A DNA stretch of 64,000 nt from Molanna angustata (GCA_963576475.1 OY754980.1:31032185-31096184); one strand, 5' to 3'. Counted from the stretch's first letter, positions 47,939 through 58,600 are shown. Numbers and translations are program-made. Notes: generated by a model not told the origin, from the letters alone.

Positions 47939-47984
47939 TTCTATTTTGACCTATAAAGTCGTTGGACTTTTATAGGTCAAAATA
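47939..47984. repeat. Perfect hairpin
   Basis: CTATTTTGACCTATAAA and its inverted copy are separated by about 11 bases (GTCGTTGGACT region). No function is inferred. Confidence 0.85.
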
Positions 47985-49226
47985 GCAGATTTAAAAATTA
48001 TTTCAATATAATTAGTAGGTACCTACTTGCATGCTATTTGTGTGCCTATAAAATCCGTCCGTTTGTGAAATATATAATAAATGTTAAGTAGGTACTGAAA
48101 TGTGTAAAAAAAATTTTTTTTTTCAGAAATCTTCCTGGGTGTGCGCTGAATAAATCATCGAGTTTCATTTTAATCAGATGGATGGTATAAGAGCTCAAAA
48201 AGAGGTTATCATACAAATGCACTGGTAAACGCAACCCAGGTGCCAGACTTACCTTTTTTATAAGAAAGGAAATATCAAAAAATCATATATAAAAAAAATT
48301 ATATTGTTTTTTGACATTTCCTTTCTCTTAGATTACACATTATAGATAATATGTAGGTAGGTACATTGTGTAGGTACTTAGATTTTGGTTAAAATTCTCG
48401 AGTTACCAAAAAAACATCAACATAGCACATAAATCACAAGAATTAAATCTATGACATGATTTACACATACCTACAATTAAATATGTGAAATAAATCGATA
48501 TAAGTATTTATTACTGTGCTTTTTTTCAGATTTTTTTATGTATAAATATTTATTTTTATGTGCATATAACATTTATCTCTGAAACGTTGATGAGATGTAT
48601 CATTTAAATAGAACTATGTATGTATGTAATTTTATGTAAGTATAAAATTATTTAGTTTAATCGTAATAAGTACTTACAACATTGAATGCATTTTTAAGAG
48701 AATATTTAAATTACACATTTGTTATTAATCCACGCTGCTACTACGCTCACTATTTTTAAATAACCAGGTCCATTCAATTTATTTATGTAAATGAAGGTAG
48801 GTGTAATCGGGAACAAATGGTATAATTAAAAGAAGATTAACATACAAGGGCACCACCTGCCGTCAGCGACGCCAACTAAATCAAAAGATAATATTATGTC
48901 AAATAAAAAAAATCAATTGACGCGCGTATCGACAGTTTATTTAATCAGGCGGTATGTAGCTCTGACTTCGCGTTATGTTTCTATCCGAGATACAAACCAG
49001 TATATTAAAATATAATTAGACACGAACACGCCACACATGTATCTGATGAACAAGTTCAAAGACGGCATCTAGATTTTTTTTATGGACAAAGTGCAGATGC
49101 TTTCATTCATCTTGGTGTTCTTGAGTTATCTGGATTCGATTATTTACAGAGATGTTTATTTTTCATTTTAAATGGAACGGAAGACCTTATAGGGCAAATT
49201 AAGAATTTTAAATAAAAATAATAAAC
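47985..49226. other. Unassigned sequence
   Basis: It holds an imperfect hairpin (GAAAGGAAATATCAAAAAA at 48,266 against TTTTTTGACATTTCCTTTC at 48,306). No gene is recognised. Confidence 0.45.
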
Positions 49227-49277
49227 ACTTTCATATACCATGTGAAAGTAACAAGTTTATTACCAAAGGGCAATAAA
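49227..49277 (-). mobile_element. SINE C / L1 tail fragment
   Basis: CACTTTCATATACCATGTGA followed by AAGTTTATTACCAAAGGGCA resembles the tail of SINE C in complement. It is short, so the call is weak. Confidence 0.4.
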
Positions 49278-49608
49278 CACAAAGATAACATATAAAGCTA
49301 AATCTAGTGACTGAACACATGATATATCAAAACTGCCTAATGCACTATGAAGTGTTATTGAATTTTTGCATTTTAAAAACAAACCTTAATTGAAGTTAAA
49401 AAACTTTATCGGTCATTGACTTTGATTTTATGCACTCTTTAAACACAAAATATTTATTTCTCTACGACACGTTGTTATGGAGTTATAAAAAAATTCCGTT
49501 AAAAAGAATATTTTTAATATTTTTTAAGAGAATTAAGACTGAATTTTGAAGTTGTGTGACGAACATTCACTAGAAGAATGTTGAAAACACTCATAGTATT
49601 TATTCTAG

Positions 49609-50487
49609 AACTAGTTGCATGTAACACATGAGATCCAACTGTCGATGGCGATAGTATGCATAATCAAAGAATACGTACCAAACTATAAACAACACAAATT
49701 AATAAATATTTGAAGATATTTTATTTTCTATATAAAACATGTAGGTATGCTTGTCAGGATAGGATAGTATGGAGGTCAGTCTGTTTTTCCTACACAGAAT
49801 ATGAAAACAGTATGATGGTATGTATGTATGTTTGGAGATTTAAGTATCAAACTATTAAGTCTTCTTACATATTGTGTATAGGCGACTACCATACAAATTG
49901 TATGAAGTGATGTCGTCACTAAATTCAATTTTTATAAAAATTGTTAAAAAAAAATTGAGATGTACAAATACAATGTTAATATTTTTTATATAAAATTAAA
50001 CTATCTAGTTGTGGTGTTTCGGCTTTTTTATATATTTTTAAAAAAATGGAAATATAGGCAGTTAAACTCATAAATTTATCATAAATAAAATATTTTTCTT
50101 AATAAAAAATGTTTGAGAAACCCTGGAATAAAAAAAAAACTAATTTGAGATTTTGTATTTGTCTATCTTTATACCAATTTTAAGCGTTCTAGCTTTTATG
50201 GTTTCTGAGATAGGTACCTATATGGAAAAATAAAGTAAAAATTCAAAAGTTGATAACCCCTGACTGAAACAAAAATTCACAATTCTGAGTATAAAAGTTT
50301 TGTAGGCCTATAACTGTTTATATATTCTGAAAATTTGGGCTCTGTAAATTGAGCGGATCAAAAGTTATAAGGGGGGGATGGACACACAGACACACACACA
50401 CACACACAAAACTCACATAAAATGTTCTACTCCGAATTCTGAGTTAATCCATGTACGGGAACATATATGCTGCGAGGCCTCTAGTTG
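49609..50487 (+). repeat. Dispersed repeat R950, copy 4, the most complete
   Basis: It runs from AACTAGTTGCATGTAACAC to GCTGCGAGGCCTCTAGTTGG with all landmarks in order, and a (CA)n stretch at 50,391-50,409 after the G-run. The end CCTCTAGT and start ACTAG are short inverted copies. The most 3' part was used to define the family's right edge. Confidence 0.83.
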
Positions 50488-50559
50488 GTGTTATTAGCAT
50501 GCAAAAAGTCCAATACACCATACAAAATTTTCCTTCGTTCACGCATCTTGGCTTAACAA

Positions 50560-50730
50560 TTTTGTGTACCTACTTGTTAATCTCGTTTTTGGAATTCTAA
50601 AATCCTGACATTCTCTCGTAGGGTAAGTGTGAACATTGTCATTGAATAATATATTTTTCTGCATATATTTTGGAAGCATATTATTTTTTAGTTTGAAAAT
50701 CAAAGATAATGTATTGTACATATATAATGT
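50560..50730 (-). mobile_element. LINE RT C-terminal fragment (KNNMLPKYM type)
   Basis: On the minus strand it reads LSLIFKLKNNMLPKYMQKNI and NVHTYPTRECQDFRIPKTRL. The YKLKN-x-LP-x-Y and H-x-Y-x-TR-x3-DFR blocks belong to the RT tail of Jockey/CR1-like LINEs. About 50 codons survive. Confidence 0.68.
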
Positions 50731-51108
50731 ATTGCTTTACTGTCATTAATTTTAATAATTTTTATATATTATTTTCTTTTTTTTTCTCTGTTGGGTATGG
50801 ATATCGGACACCCGTGCAAATGTCAAATAACTCACCACTATGCTAAGATGGCCTAGATACAGATACTCATTATTATTACCATTACCATACCAAACCATAA
50901 CATCACGACGCACTTATCATTTTATCAATGTCGGATGAGCTGTCTAAGTTCACATTAAACGCAATAATTTAAACATAAAAAATAATAAACAGTGTTCAAA
51001 ATCATAAAAGTAGATAAAAATATGTTGACATAATATAGGTATAAATTATTTGAAAAATGTGATTAAATGGTTTGATAAATACAAATATAATCAATTTATA
51101 AAATAACA

Positions 51109-51289
51109 CGCTCACGCGCGTCGCTTTTACCGTTAAAGACTAAAAAACTAAACCTAACCGAAAATTATACGGGTTGTAATAAAATACGACAGCGAAATAA
51201 TAGTATGATGTGTACGTAAATCTCCATTCCCGTTAATTTTTTGGTTTGGTTCAGTTAGTTTTTAATGATAATAGCGACTCGTGTGAGCG
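51109..51289. mobile_element. 181-bp MITE-like element
   Basis: CGCTCACGCGCGTCGCTTTT at 51,109 is matched inverted by AGCGACTCGTGTGAGCG at 51,273-51,289. Similarity goes inward through ACTAAACCTAACCGAAAA against TTTTTTGGTTTGGTTCAGTT. The ends are CpG-rich. Confidence 0.72.
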
Positions 51290-51869
51290 AGTTGCTTTAG
51301 GTATAAATTGAATGGAAATTGGTTGGAGGAATAATTTTATCAAAACTTTTGCCATTTGAGTTTAGGAAAATGTTTATTATGTATTTGCATTTGATCACAT
51401 TTTTCAAACAAATTAGATTTCTCAGCATATTACTTAAGTAATTGTATGATACTTAGGTACTATTTTTAATAGGTACTACTTATTAATATTTGTCTTGAAA
51501 ATTTCGTAGAACAACATAAAATACAGAATATAAAAACCTATCCATGGAATGATCTGGAATCATTATAAGGTGCTGTATAATTTTTTTTTACGGCGTTGGC
51601 CAATTTACTAATGATATTAATAACAATTAAGCATTACAAATAATAACACTCATTATTATTATTACCATTATACACTTCTTCAAAAGAATTAGCAGATCAA
51701 TGCGTAAATTGTAAATTATTTAAAAGAGCAAAATAAAATGCAACAAACGCATCAGCAAGCTTTCAATTGGGAATAGTTCACCCATCCAGATACTTAACAT
51801 ATCAAAGGATTAGGCTCTGAGGAGGTCTCTGTACTACCTTACAACCCTACTGATTCCCTAATAGTATCG

Positions 51870-52151
51870 TTGAAAAAATGTTTAACGATTCTACATGTAT
51901 TCATTATTACCGTTTTTTGCATTTTAATTATTAAGTTTTTCGATAAATCTAAAATTTCTCAATTACGAATTAACGATTTTGGAATAACGCCAGTGGCTGA
52001 AATAATGAACGGTTATATTATTATTTTACGAGAATTCCAAAGTCTTTTGATCTCGTTACCTAAAGCGGTTATTATTATTATTACTATGAAACGTAAATTA
52101 GGAAAAAATATTTGGTTAATGGATGTAAAAGATTTGAGAAATTTTAAATAA
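51870..52151 (+). CDS. Unrecognised 93-codon frame, doubtful
   Basis: It begins MKKCLTILHVFIITVFCILI, with residues 5-25 hydrophobic enough for a membrane segment or signal anchor. The remainder has K/R-rich and Ile-rich stretches and no motif I know. No splice sites or promoter are evident. It lies inside the 47.4-54.1 kb inverted-repeat-bounded region. In AT-rich DNA a frame of this size can arise by chance. Confidence 0.15.
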   Translation: MKKCLTILHVFIITVFCILIIKFFDKSKISQLRINDFGITPVAEIMNGYIIILREFQSLLISLPKAVIIIITMKRKLGKNIWLMDVKDLRNFK

Positions 52152-53019
52152 AAATTAGAATATCTAGGTCCCATAACATAACTAATAAATATTGGTTTAA
52201 TCGATAACCGAAATTGATTTTATACACGACATTAATATTAATCTTGAGTCGAGTTCTCGAAAAAAACTTAAAGTATTTGATGGATCCGCCGAACTCAACA
52301 AAAGTCTTATCAACTTTTTGACGTGCTCATTAATTTTTTGAAGATAGGTAACTACTTCAACAGTAGCGTGAGAAACACAACATCCATTAATCTTGTGAAA
52401 AAAAAAACACAAATCTCTCGAAAGTGAATTTTGTTCTCACAAATGTACAACGAATTTTTAAATAATTATACAGTACCTGGAGATTACGTGTAATTGCAAA
52501 AAGTAAGTTATTATATTAATACCAACTTGTCATTTGAATGTAACGACAGGTTGATTGATTAGTTGTCAGATTAAATAATGTGGCATAGTAATTCATTTTG
52601 AATGTAGCACAGACAGGTATACCTATCAAAGCATATTTTTGACCTACAAAACACTTTCAAGAACTTGACCGCTAATAGTATTTTTTTTTGTTATGAAAGT
52701 AGTTACTAATGTTTTTGCAATGTCAGACATTCTGGCAAAGCACTAGAAATACATATAAATAGGTATACAAGCCTGTTAGGTATCTTATAAATAAAAGTGT
52801 AAGCCTGATAGGTAACATTAAATAGATAAATAAATGAAAATGCAAGCCTAATCGGTAACTTTTAAATAAATATATAAACGAATATGCAAGCCTGCATGAT
52901 AGGTATCTTTTAAATAAATAAACATGCAAACTTTATAGGTATCTTATAAATAAATAAATAAAAAAAAAATTATTTTATAATATATATAATAATAACTTGG
53001 TATACACCACTTTTGAGCA

Positions 53020-53075
53020 CAAATAACTGTCGACCGGTTTCGAGAACGATGTTCTCATCTTCAGGATGACTTACG
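53020..53075 (-). other. Hammerhead-ribozyme-like motif, single arm
   Basis: On the minus strand it reads CUGAAGA (53,064-53,058), one extra base, a perfect stem GAGAAC-AUC-GUUCUC, then GAAA and CCGGUC. CUGANGA with N=A is permitted in hammerheads. ACCGGU is self-complementary, fitting the dimeric short-stem-III forms described in Penelope-like elements. Pairing for stem I is weak beyond two base pairs. No inverted partner is present. Confidence 0.5.
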
Positions 53076-53412
53076 TACTAAATTAAAAATGAAAATATAG
53101 ACTTAACCTAAACTAAAGATGTGGGAGGAGTCAATTCAAAAGTAGTGGGGCAAGCGACAACCCGGTGTTTATGAAACGCAAGATACCTATAAATTATTTA
53201 TTAATATATATTTTTTTTTTTTTATTATTATTAATTTAATCTATGTTAATTTATTTGATAGGGAATATATTTAGTAGAATATATTTGAAAAATAAAACTG
53301 ATATAAAAAAATATTTAAGCCTTATAGGAAACTAATAAACAAATAAATGAATATCAAACCTGATAGGTAACTTATAAATAAATGTATATGCAAGCCTGAT
53401 AGGTATCGTTGA

Positions 53413-53640
53413 CCTTCGTAGCTCAGTTGGTTAGGAATCTGACTGCTGATCCGAAGATCCCGGGTTCGATTCCCGGTGGAGACATAGTTTTTAATTGTGT
53501 TATCAGTCTGGATCTGTGAGACCATTAATATCGTAAGTCTCCAGAATGTGGCAACTTGTTATTGGGTGCGTGTTAAATTAATAATTGACATAGTACCTAC
53601 CTGTTAGTTGTCCGAGAAGTAAAATAAAAAAAAAAAAAAA
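53413..53640 (+). mobile_element. SINE A, best-preserved full copy
   Basis: The tRNA-like head has an exact A box, TAGCTCAGTTGG (53,419-53,430), and an exact B box, GGTTCGATTCC (53,463-53,473). The body runs GGATCTGTGAGACCATTAAT, CGTAAGTCTCCAGAATG and GCAACTTGTTATTGGGTGCG, then TTGACATAGTACC, and ends with an A-rich tail (53,621-53,640). It would be transcribed by RNA polymerase III. It has inserted into the flanking minisatellite. It is not a working tRNA gene, because the anticodon arm does not pair properly. Confidence 0.93.
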
Positions 53641-54587
53641 TACATATGCAAGACAGATATATAACTATGTAAATACATGAATATTAGGCCTGATAGATAG
53701 ATTACCTACCTCATAATTTAAAAAAATGTAAGCCTGATAGGTTTCTTAGGAAGAAATAAATATGCAAGCCTGTTAGGTATGTTTTTCGTGTGTAAACTTT
53801 CTAATATACAAAAGCCTTAAAAATCTCAGGCAGTGGTTTTTAAGATTTGGGATGCGGCGTCACTGTACTAATTAATTAGATCAGGGCAAGATCATGAGAC
53901 CTATATTATGTTTGGTGTAAAAGGCACATCATTGTCATATAATGGCATTGAAGAATTATCAGGTTTTCGTAATTTAATATTGTAATCAAAAATAATTGAA
54001 CAAACTCATATATTGAAAATGCTGAAAATTTTCCCTAAAAACTTTGAATATTTGTGGTGGTGAGGAGCATAGCGTTGGCCACAACCCACTCGTTTTTATT
54101 GTTAATATAACAATTATTATTATTCTACTGTGCTTGCGAGTTTTGCAAAAATATATTGTGATTATATTTTTTTAATCTGCAAGAAGTTGACCTGTCATAA
54201 GAAAAGTTAAAACGGTTGACACTAATTGCAATCTTTTAGGCGCCTTCAAATGTGACACTAATAAAAAATGACTTGCTATTAAAAAAAATCCGATTACCTT
54301 TTGACAATCTCTCATAATGAAGTTGTGGTTTTTATGATGTGTGAAATTGTGAATAAAAATGTCATGTTAATATTCATTTTGATGGATTCCTACTTCAGTA
54401 GGTACTTTATCCCGAGCCTTCATAAACTGAATTTAAATTTTAATTGGTGTTTCAAATGAGTTTTAAACGGAGCTATTCGGCGTCATGAAAAATACTTTTT
54501 GATACAATGATTATTTATTTTTTACACGGTGTAATGAAAACCTACTCGACACGAACAACCTAAACTTCGTGAAATTACGTAAAAAAA

Positions 54588-55037
54588 CGAATATTTTTAT
54601 TATTGCATATGCGCAAACATTGGATTTTTTTCCCTGTCGGGAGTCAAAGATATTTTTTTAACAGATTTTTAATTATCTCAATAGAGACGAAGTTGGAATA
54701 TTTACTGTAGGAGAACCGGGAAATTAAGGCACCTACAGGGCTTACGACCTGTCATCGGCTGGTTTACGTGATCACTTTATGCGCTTGCGCAACGTTCACC
54801 AATTATGCCTTTTAATGAGATCCCTATCAATTCAATTTTGAAAGTTTTATATATTGTAATACTGAAATTCTTTTCGCTTGAAAATAAGGAAGGTGCCTTG
54901 ATTTCCCGGTTCTCCTACAGTAAATATTCCAACTTCGTCTCTATTGAGATAATTAAAAATCTGTTAAAAAAATATCTTTGACTCCCGACAGGGAAAAAAA
55001 TCCAATGTTTGCGCATATGCAATAATAAAAATATTCG
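54588..55037. mobile_element. Near-perfect palindrome, 147-bp arms
   Basis: Arms 54,588-54,734 and 54,891-55,037 are inverted copies with a single mismatch (AAATTAAGG against CCTTGATTT). The loop of 156 bp contains CTGTCATCGGCTGGTTTACG, shared with 300-400 in this window. Almost no arm divergence means recent formation or ongoing homogenisation. Confidence 0.95.
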
Positions 55038-55369
55038 ATTACTTACACATTGGTACAAGTAGGTAAATAAGACAAAAATGACCTTATAAGTCTGGCGCAA
55101 TTCAGGGGTGACTTCTATGCGAAAAATGCATTGTCACCTCAGATATAAGAATTGTAGCTTTCATTATTTACAAAAAACCAATTCTCTCAATAGATGGCGT
55201 TCCAACAAAATAAAAAAACGAAGTGAATTTTTTATTATAAAATAATATTCAAGACCTATAATTTTTTACTGACTTGTATGAACCAAATAGTGGATGGATA
55301 TGGTTTTATTTAATAGAATATTCTTGATTTAAAAGCGAAACAATTGTTGTAAATATGTTGTAATTAATA
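55038..55369. other. Unassigned sequence
   Basis: AT-rich, with no recognised repeat or gene. Confidence 0.4.
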
Positions 55370-55479
55370 CAAATGTTTAAAAATGTGCCATATAGTTATA
55401 TCCAAAAATGTTTAAAAATGTGCAATACAGTAATATCCAAAAATGTTTTTAAATGTGCCGTAGGTACCTACGTACAGTT

Positions 55480-56590
55480 ATTTTTATTATTTATTTTATT
55501 TATTGTCAACAGCTTTGTACATACATATTACAATAGAGATTACAATTAAAATGAGCCAATTATAGACAAATATAATTTCAAATTATAATAACGCTGAAAG
55601 GGTACATAAATTAATAAATTGTTTGAAACCGACTCGTCAATGCAGATCCCGTGCAATATACGTGAATCAACCTACACAAATATACGCAAATAAATTCAGT
55701 ATTTCGATAAGTACCTGAACCCACGAAATAATCACGCGGATACCGTAGGTAGGTTTATAAGTTAATAAACAGTCAAATTCATACTAACTAAGCAGTGCAA
55801 TTGTTCTATCTCCATTGGCAAGCGGCCTCAAACAAGAACAAAAAAAATGTATATATAATATTATGTATGGATAAACTGAATATAAGAAAAAGTAAGATTG
55901 CGCGTGTGTGTGAGTGTAAGAATTTATAGTGTATTTAAATTAATATTACGGAGCTGGGGAGATGATTATACTAGTAGGGTTATTAAATTGAAATGGAGGT
56001 TGTAAGAATGGCACCTACCAATTCTATTAAAATAAAAGTAGTATGTGTGTGTGAGGGTGTGTGTATGTGTAGTGAGGGGGAGGGTGTGTGTGTGTGTGAA
56101 TGTGTCTATATATATGAGGGTCTGTAAGAATATGTTTGCGGGGAAGTAAGTTAGAGTTGTTACGTTTCGTTGAGGATATCAGTCACTTGCTTTTTGTAGG
56201 AGTTGATATTAACACAAAAGGGATCAATCGTTAAGTAACTCTGGTTGTAAGAATTGCAGCTACGATTGATAAAAGAGTTTTTATATGCATTAGTATTACA
56301 TCTGCTTAGATTGAAAAGTTCATGTTGTCGGGTGGATCTTGGTGGTATTCTATAGTTGATTGTTTGTATTAGTTCAGGACAGTTTAATTTATTGTTGATT
56401 ATTTTGTACAAGAAAAGGGAATCAGCTAAGATTCGTCTCTTATCTAGGCTCATAATATTATAGTGACGAAGACACGTGAAGTAATCAACAGAGACGCTAT
56501 GGTAAAATCTGTAATTTAGCTGATTAATAAATAGTTTTTGGATTCTTTCGATTTTATTTTGGATTCTTTCGATTTTATCCAAAAATGTTT
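55480..56590 (-). mobile_element. LINE RT C-terminus plus 3' UTR (YRFYHSVSVDY type)
   Basis: On the minus strand a 140-codon open frame (56,582-56,160) reads IERIQKLFINQLNYRFYH, LRHYNIMSLDKRRILADSLF, LYKIINNKLNCPELIQTINY and RIPPRSTRQHELFNLSRCNT. This is the C-terminal region of a CR1/Jockey-type RT (I-x-R-I-Q-K-x-F, L-x2-RR-x2-DS-x-FLYK). A UTR with (GT)n-rich text and an ATAAATAAAATAAATAATAA end at about 55,485 follows. The 19-bp word GATTCTTTCGATTTTAT is duplicated at the 5' edge. The frame is intact, so the insertion is young. Confidence 0.87.
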
Positions 56591-56654
56591 AAAAATTGCC
56601 TTACAGTTATATCCAAAAATGTTTAAAAATGTGCCATATAGTTATATCCTAAAA

Positions 56655-56962
56655 TGTAACAGTTATATTCAACATGCAACAATGTACAGAATCTGTAATA
56701 CATACAATAGGCATTTCCAAGAGATCAACATATTCTTACTTAGCGCCCCCATATTTAAAAAATATATCAAACTTAAAATTTCATCCTCATAATCAACACT
56801 TAATATACTGACACATTTATATATACAATTTCACACATCATTCACACAATATCACACCATAATATGTAACCATTCCTAATGTATCTTAATATACTACAAT
56901 AACTTCAGCGACAACCTGTAATTGGCTGTATATTGTCCTTTAAATAAACAAATAAAATAAAA
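56655..56962 (+). mobile_element. LINE 3' end (ATIYRICNTYNRHF type)
   Basis: Protein-like text HATMYRICNTYNRHFQE matches 33.3 kb. The 3' UTR ends with GGCTGTATATTGTCCTTTAA and an ATAAACAAATAAAATAAAA tail. The copy is strongly 5'-truncated. Confidence 0.65.
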
Positions 56963-57224
56963 TGTTTTTAAAAATTGCCATACAGAGTTATATCCAAAAA
57001 TGTGCTATATACATAGTTATATCCAAAAATAGCAAATATATTTTTTGTTATATTTTTCTATTTCAAAATCTTATCGATTATTTAATTTTTCAATTTATGA
57101 AAATGCTCTTATGTCAAATTTTAATTTCTTCTTTTTGTGTATCATATTTTTGATTGCTAAAATGTACACATCATATAATTATCATTTTACCATAGTAACA
57201 AATATATTCTGAATCCAAAAAGTG

Positions 57225-57350
57225 AAAAAAGTGTGCGAGGACATGAAATGTTGGTACCTCCTGAAGTTAGTCACTGAAGATCGAGTGAAGTGGAAAAAGA
57301 TATGCATCTCTCAATCCCCAAGATTGAAACCAAACGAGAAAACTAGGTGA
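57225..57350 (+). mobile_element. Short LINE RT tail
   Basis: One frame reads CWYLLKLVTEDRVKWKKICI, then SQSPRLKPNEK. TEDR-x-KW-x-KIC is a readable LINE RT ending. About 40 codons. Confidence 0.55.
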
Positions 57351-57747
57351 AAACATTCAGTTTAAAATTGTGAGTCAACTTGGAATCGAGTCCAAACCTT
57401 GTTGCTCATTTCACACGCTTATCAGACAAAGCAAATTATTTCTATAAATAGTACTTATATAATCTACATTATATGTAACAAACAATTTTTGTCTGTAATT
57501 ATAAACTCGATCGCTTTGAAAGTTGCCGAATAAATAAGTTCTCTCTGATGTATTACTTAACTTTATTTTACTAACCTATGTACCTTCATTCAATATCAAC
57601 AGATTACTAACGTCGGCTAATCACACGAATATACTAACTATTCGTTAACTATGTGGAGAATTTCAACCTATTCATTTAGAGCAAGTACATATGTACCATG
57701 TGTTACGATCAAATAATATCAATAAACATAATAATATTAATTATGAA
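57351..57747. other. Unassigned sequence
   Basis: No recognised element. Confidence 0.4.
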
Positions 57748-57870
57748 CAACATGCACCCTTTAAAATATTGACGAGTTTATTGAAAAATAGAAAATTTCT
57801 TCAAACTACATATAGCCAGTATATTTTGCTGAGGGAAAAAAAAATTACGTGAGAAATTATTTTATGTATT
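57748..57870 (-). mobile_element. SINE C tail, degenerate
   Basis: GCACCCTTTAAAATATTGAC, GAGTTTATTGAAAAATAGAA and TTACGTGAGAAATTATTT follow the order of the SINE C tail in complement. The head is absent. Confidence 0.5.
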
Positions 57871-57904
57871 TTTTTTATTATTATTATTATTATTGTTTTT
57901 AAAA

Positions 57905-58600
57905 ATATCGTAGTGTTCACTCCGATACATCGCCCCCTCCCATCTACATTCATTCCTCATGTTCCTCTGTTTTTCAAGGATAGTAATATCCTCATTTCTT
58001 ATTATATCATAAATCGATTTCCCACACATTCATTAGGGCCTAGGTTGCGGCTCTAAGGGCCTAGGCAGTAAAGGCGGGGGTGGGCGGCCGACGCTGTTGT
58101 GCCCTCGTCAATTCTGTACTTAGAGAAGAGCAGGACGAACGCCTTTAGTCTCGCTCGGCAGTGACTCGTCAAACTGTGGCGACTGTTGTTGTGTGGTTCG
58201 GGCACACCGCCGGCGCAGACGTCGAGTCAGACATCCTGTGTTGACAAATTGACGTCATATCTGACAGGTGATGATTGCGTCGGATGCCCCCGGTGTTAGC
58301 CCGCGAAACCTTCGGACGCCAACACAGGACCGAGGGGTCGGGGACAAGCCCCTCCGATTTGAAACGGAGTGTACATAGCGGCCGATTTTGAGACCATTCG
58401 GAGGCCCTGATGTGTGAGGTTGGATTATCGGGGGCAGTGGTTGAACCCGATGGATGGTGGATAGTTTGTGTTGTCCGACGATGCGGCCGCGTCCGGGGGT
58501 GAACAGGACCAATGGGTCCTATAGCGTCACCGGCGTGGAAGTGGAATCGCGATCTCCCTTCCCACACATTCGTCTCAAGGATCTTATTTCAGTACACGAT
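57905..58600 (-). mobile_element. LINE RT remnant split by a GC-rich insertion
   Basis: When the 527-bp insertion (58,032-58,558) and one flanking repeat are ignored, the minus-strand text reads EIRSLRRMCGKSIYDIIRNE, then DITILEKQRN. This resembles the LRR-x-CGK-x-x-x-D-x-IRNE block of insect LINE RTs. The coding remnant therefore pre-dates the insertion. Confidence 0.6.
58032..58558. mobile_element. GC-rich 527-bp insertion with 13-bp direct repeats
   Basis: TTCCCACACATTC occurs at 58,019-58,031 and again at 58,559-58,571, flanking a block that is much GC-richer than its surroundings. The block contains TAAGGGCCTAGGCAG, GGCGGCCGACGC, GCCCGCGAAACCTTCGG and CCGACGATGCGGCCGC. There is no poly(A) at either edge. 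The 132-codon minus-strand frame inside has no known domain. A retroposed LINE 3' UTR without a tail or a SINE is possible; the family is unknown to me. Confidence 0.75.

Larger units (their letters stand above)
52750..53780 (+). repeat. Interrupted minisatellite (GCAAGCCTGATAGGTATC unit)
   Basis: About ten units with ATGCAAGCCTGATAGGTATC and TTATAAATAAATAA text (unit 45-55 bp) lie at 52,765-52,965, 53,310-53,410 and 53,640-53,785. They are split by a hammerhead-bearing insertion (about 52,975-53,290) and by SINE A. The array existed before both insertions. Confidence 0.85.
47367..54096. mobile_element. Second region bounded by inverted repeats sharing the AAAACGAGTGGG terminus
   Basis: The left end 47,367-47,525 and the right end 53,955-54,096 (inverted) align over about 140-160 bp. 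Shared text includes AACGAGTGGGTTGTGGCC, CAAAGTATTCAAA/ACAAATATTCAAA, ATTTTCAGC, ATGAGTTTGTT and AATTATTTTT. The first 22-23 bp equal the ends of the 13-29 kb structure. No transposase is readable inside; the 6.4 kb interior holds other repeats. It may be one element or two independently inserted, oppositely oriented copies. Confidence 0.55.
55370..57030 (+). repeat. 35-bp tandem repeat split by two LINE insertions
   Basis: Units of AGTTATATCCAAAAATG plus TTTAAAAATGTGCCATA lie at 55,372-55,460, 56,575-56,655 and 56,962-57,030. The intervening blocks are a minus-strand LINE and a plus-strand LINE end. The array therefore served twice as an insertion site. Confidence 0.87.

Noticed and set aside
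49609..50487. Helitron identity for R950 because it ends in CTAGT
   Set aside because: The 5' end is not TC and no hairpin of the usual kind stands 10 bp before the CTAG; the evidence is too thin.
53413..53482. Functional tRNA gene at the head of SINE A
   Set aside because: The A and B boxes are good, but the anticodon arm does not pair, a SINE body follows directly, and the same unit occurs dispersed.
58169..58567. 132-codon minus-strand frame as a gene
   Set aside because: It lies within a GC-rich insertion where stops are rare by composition; the protein is Ser/Thr/Pro/His-rich without a domain.
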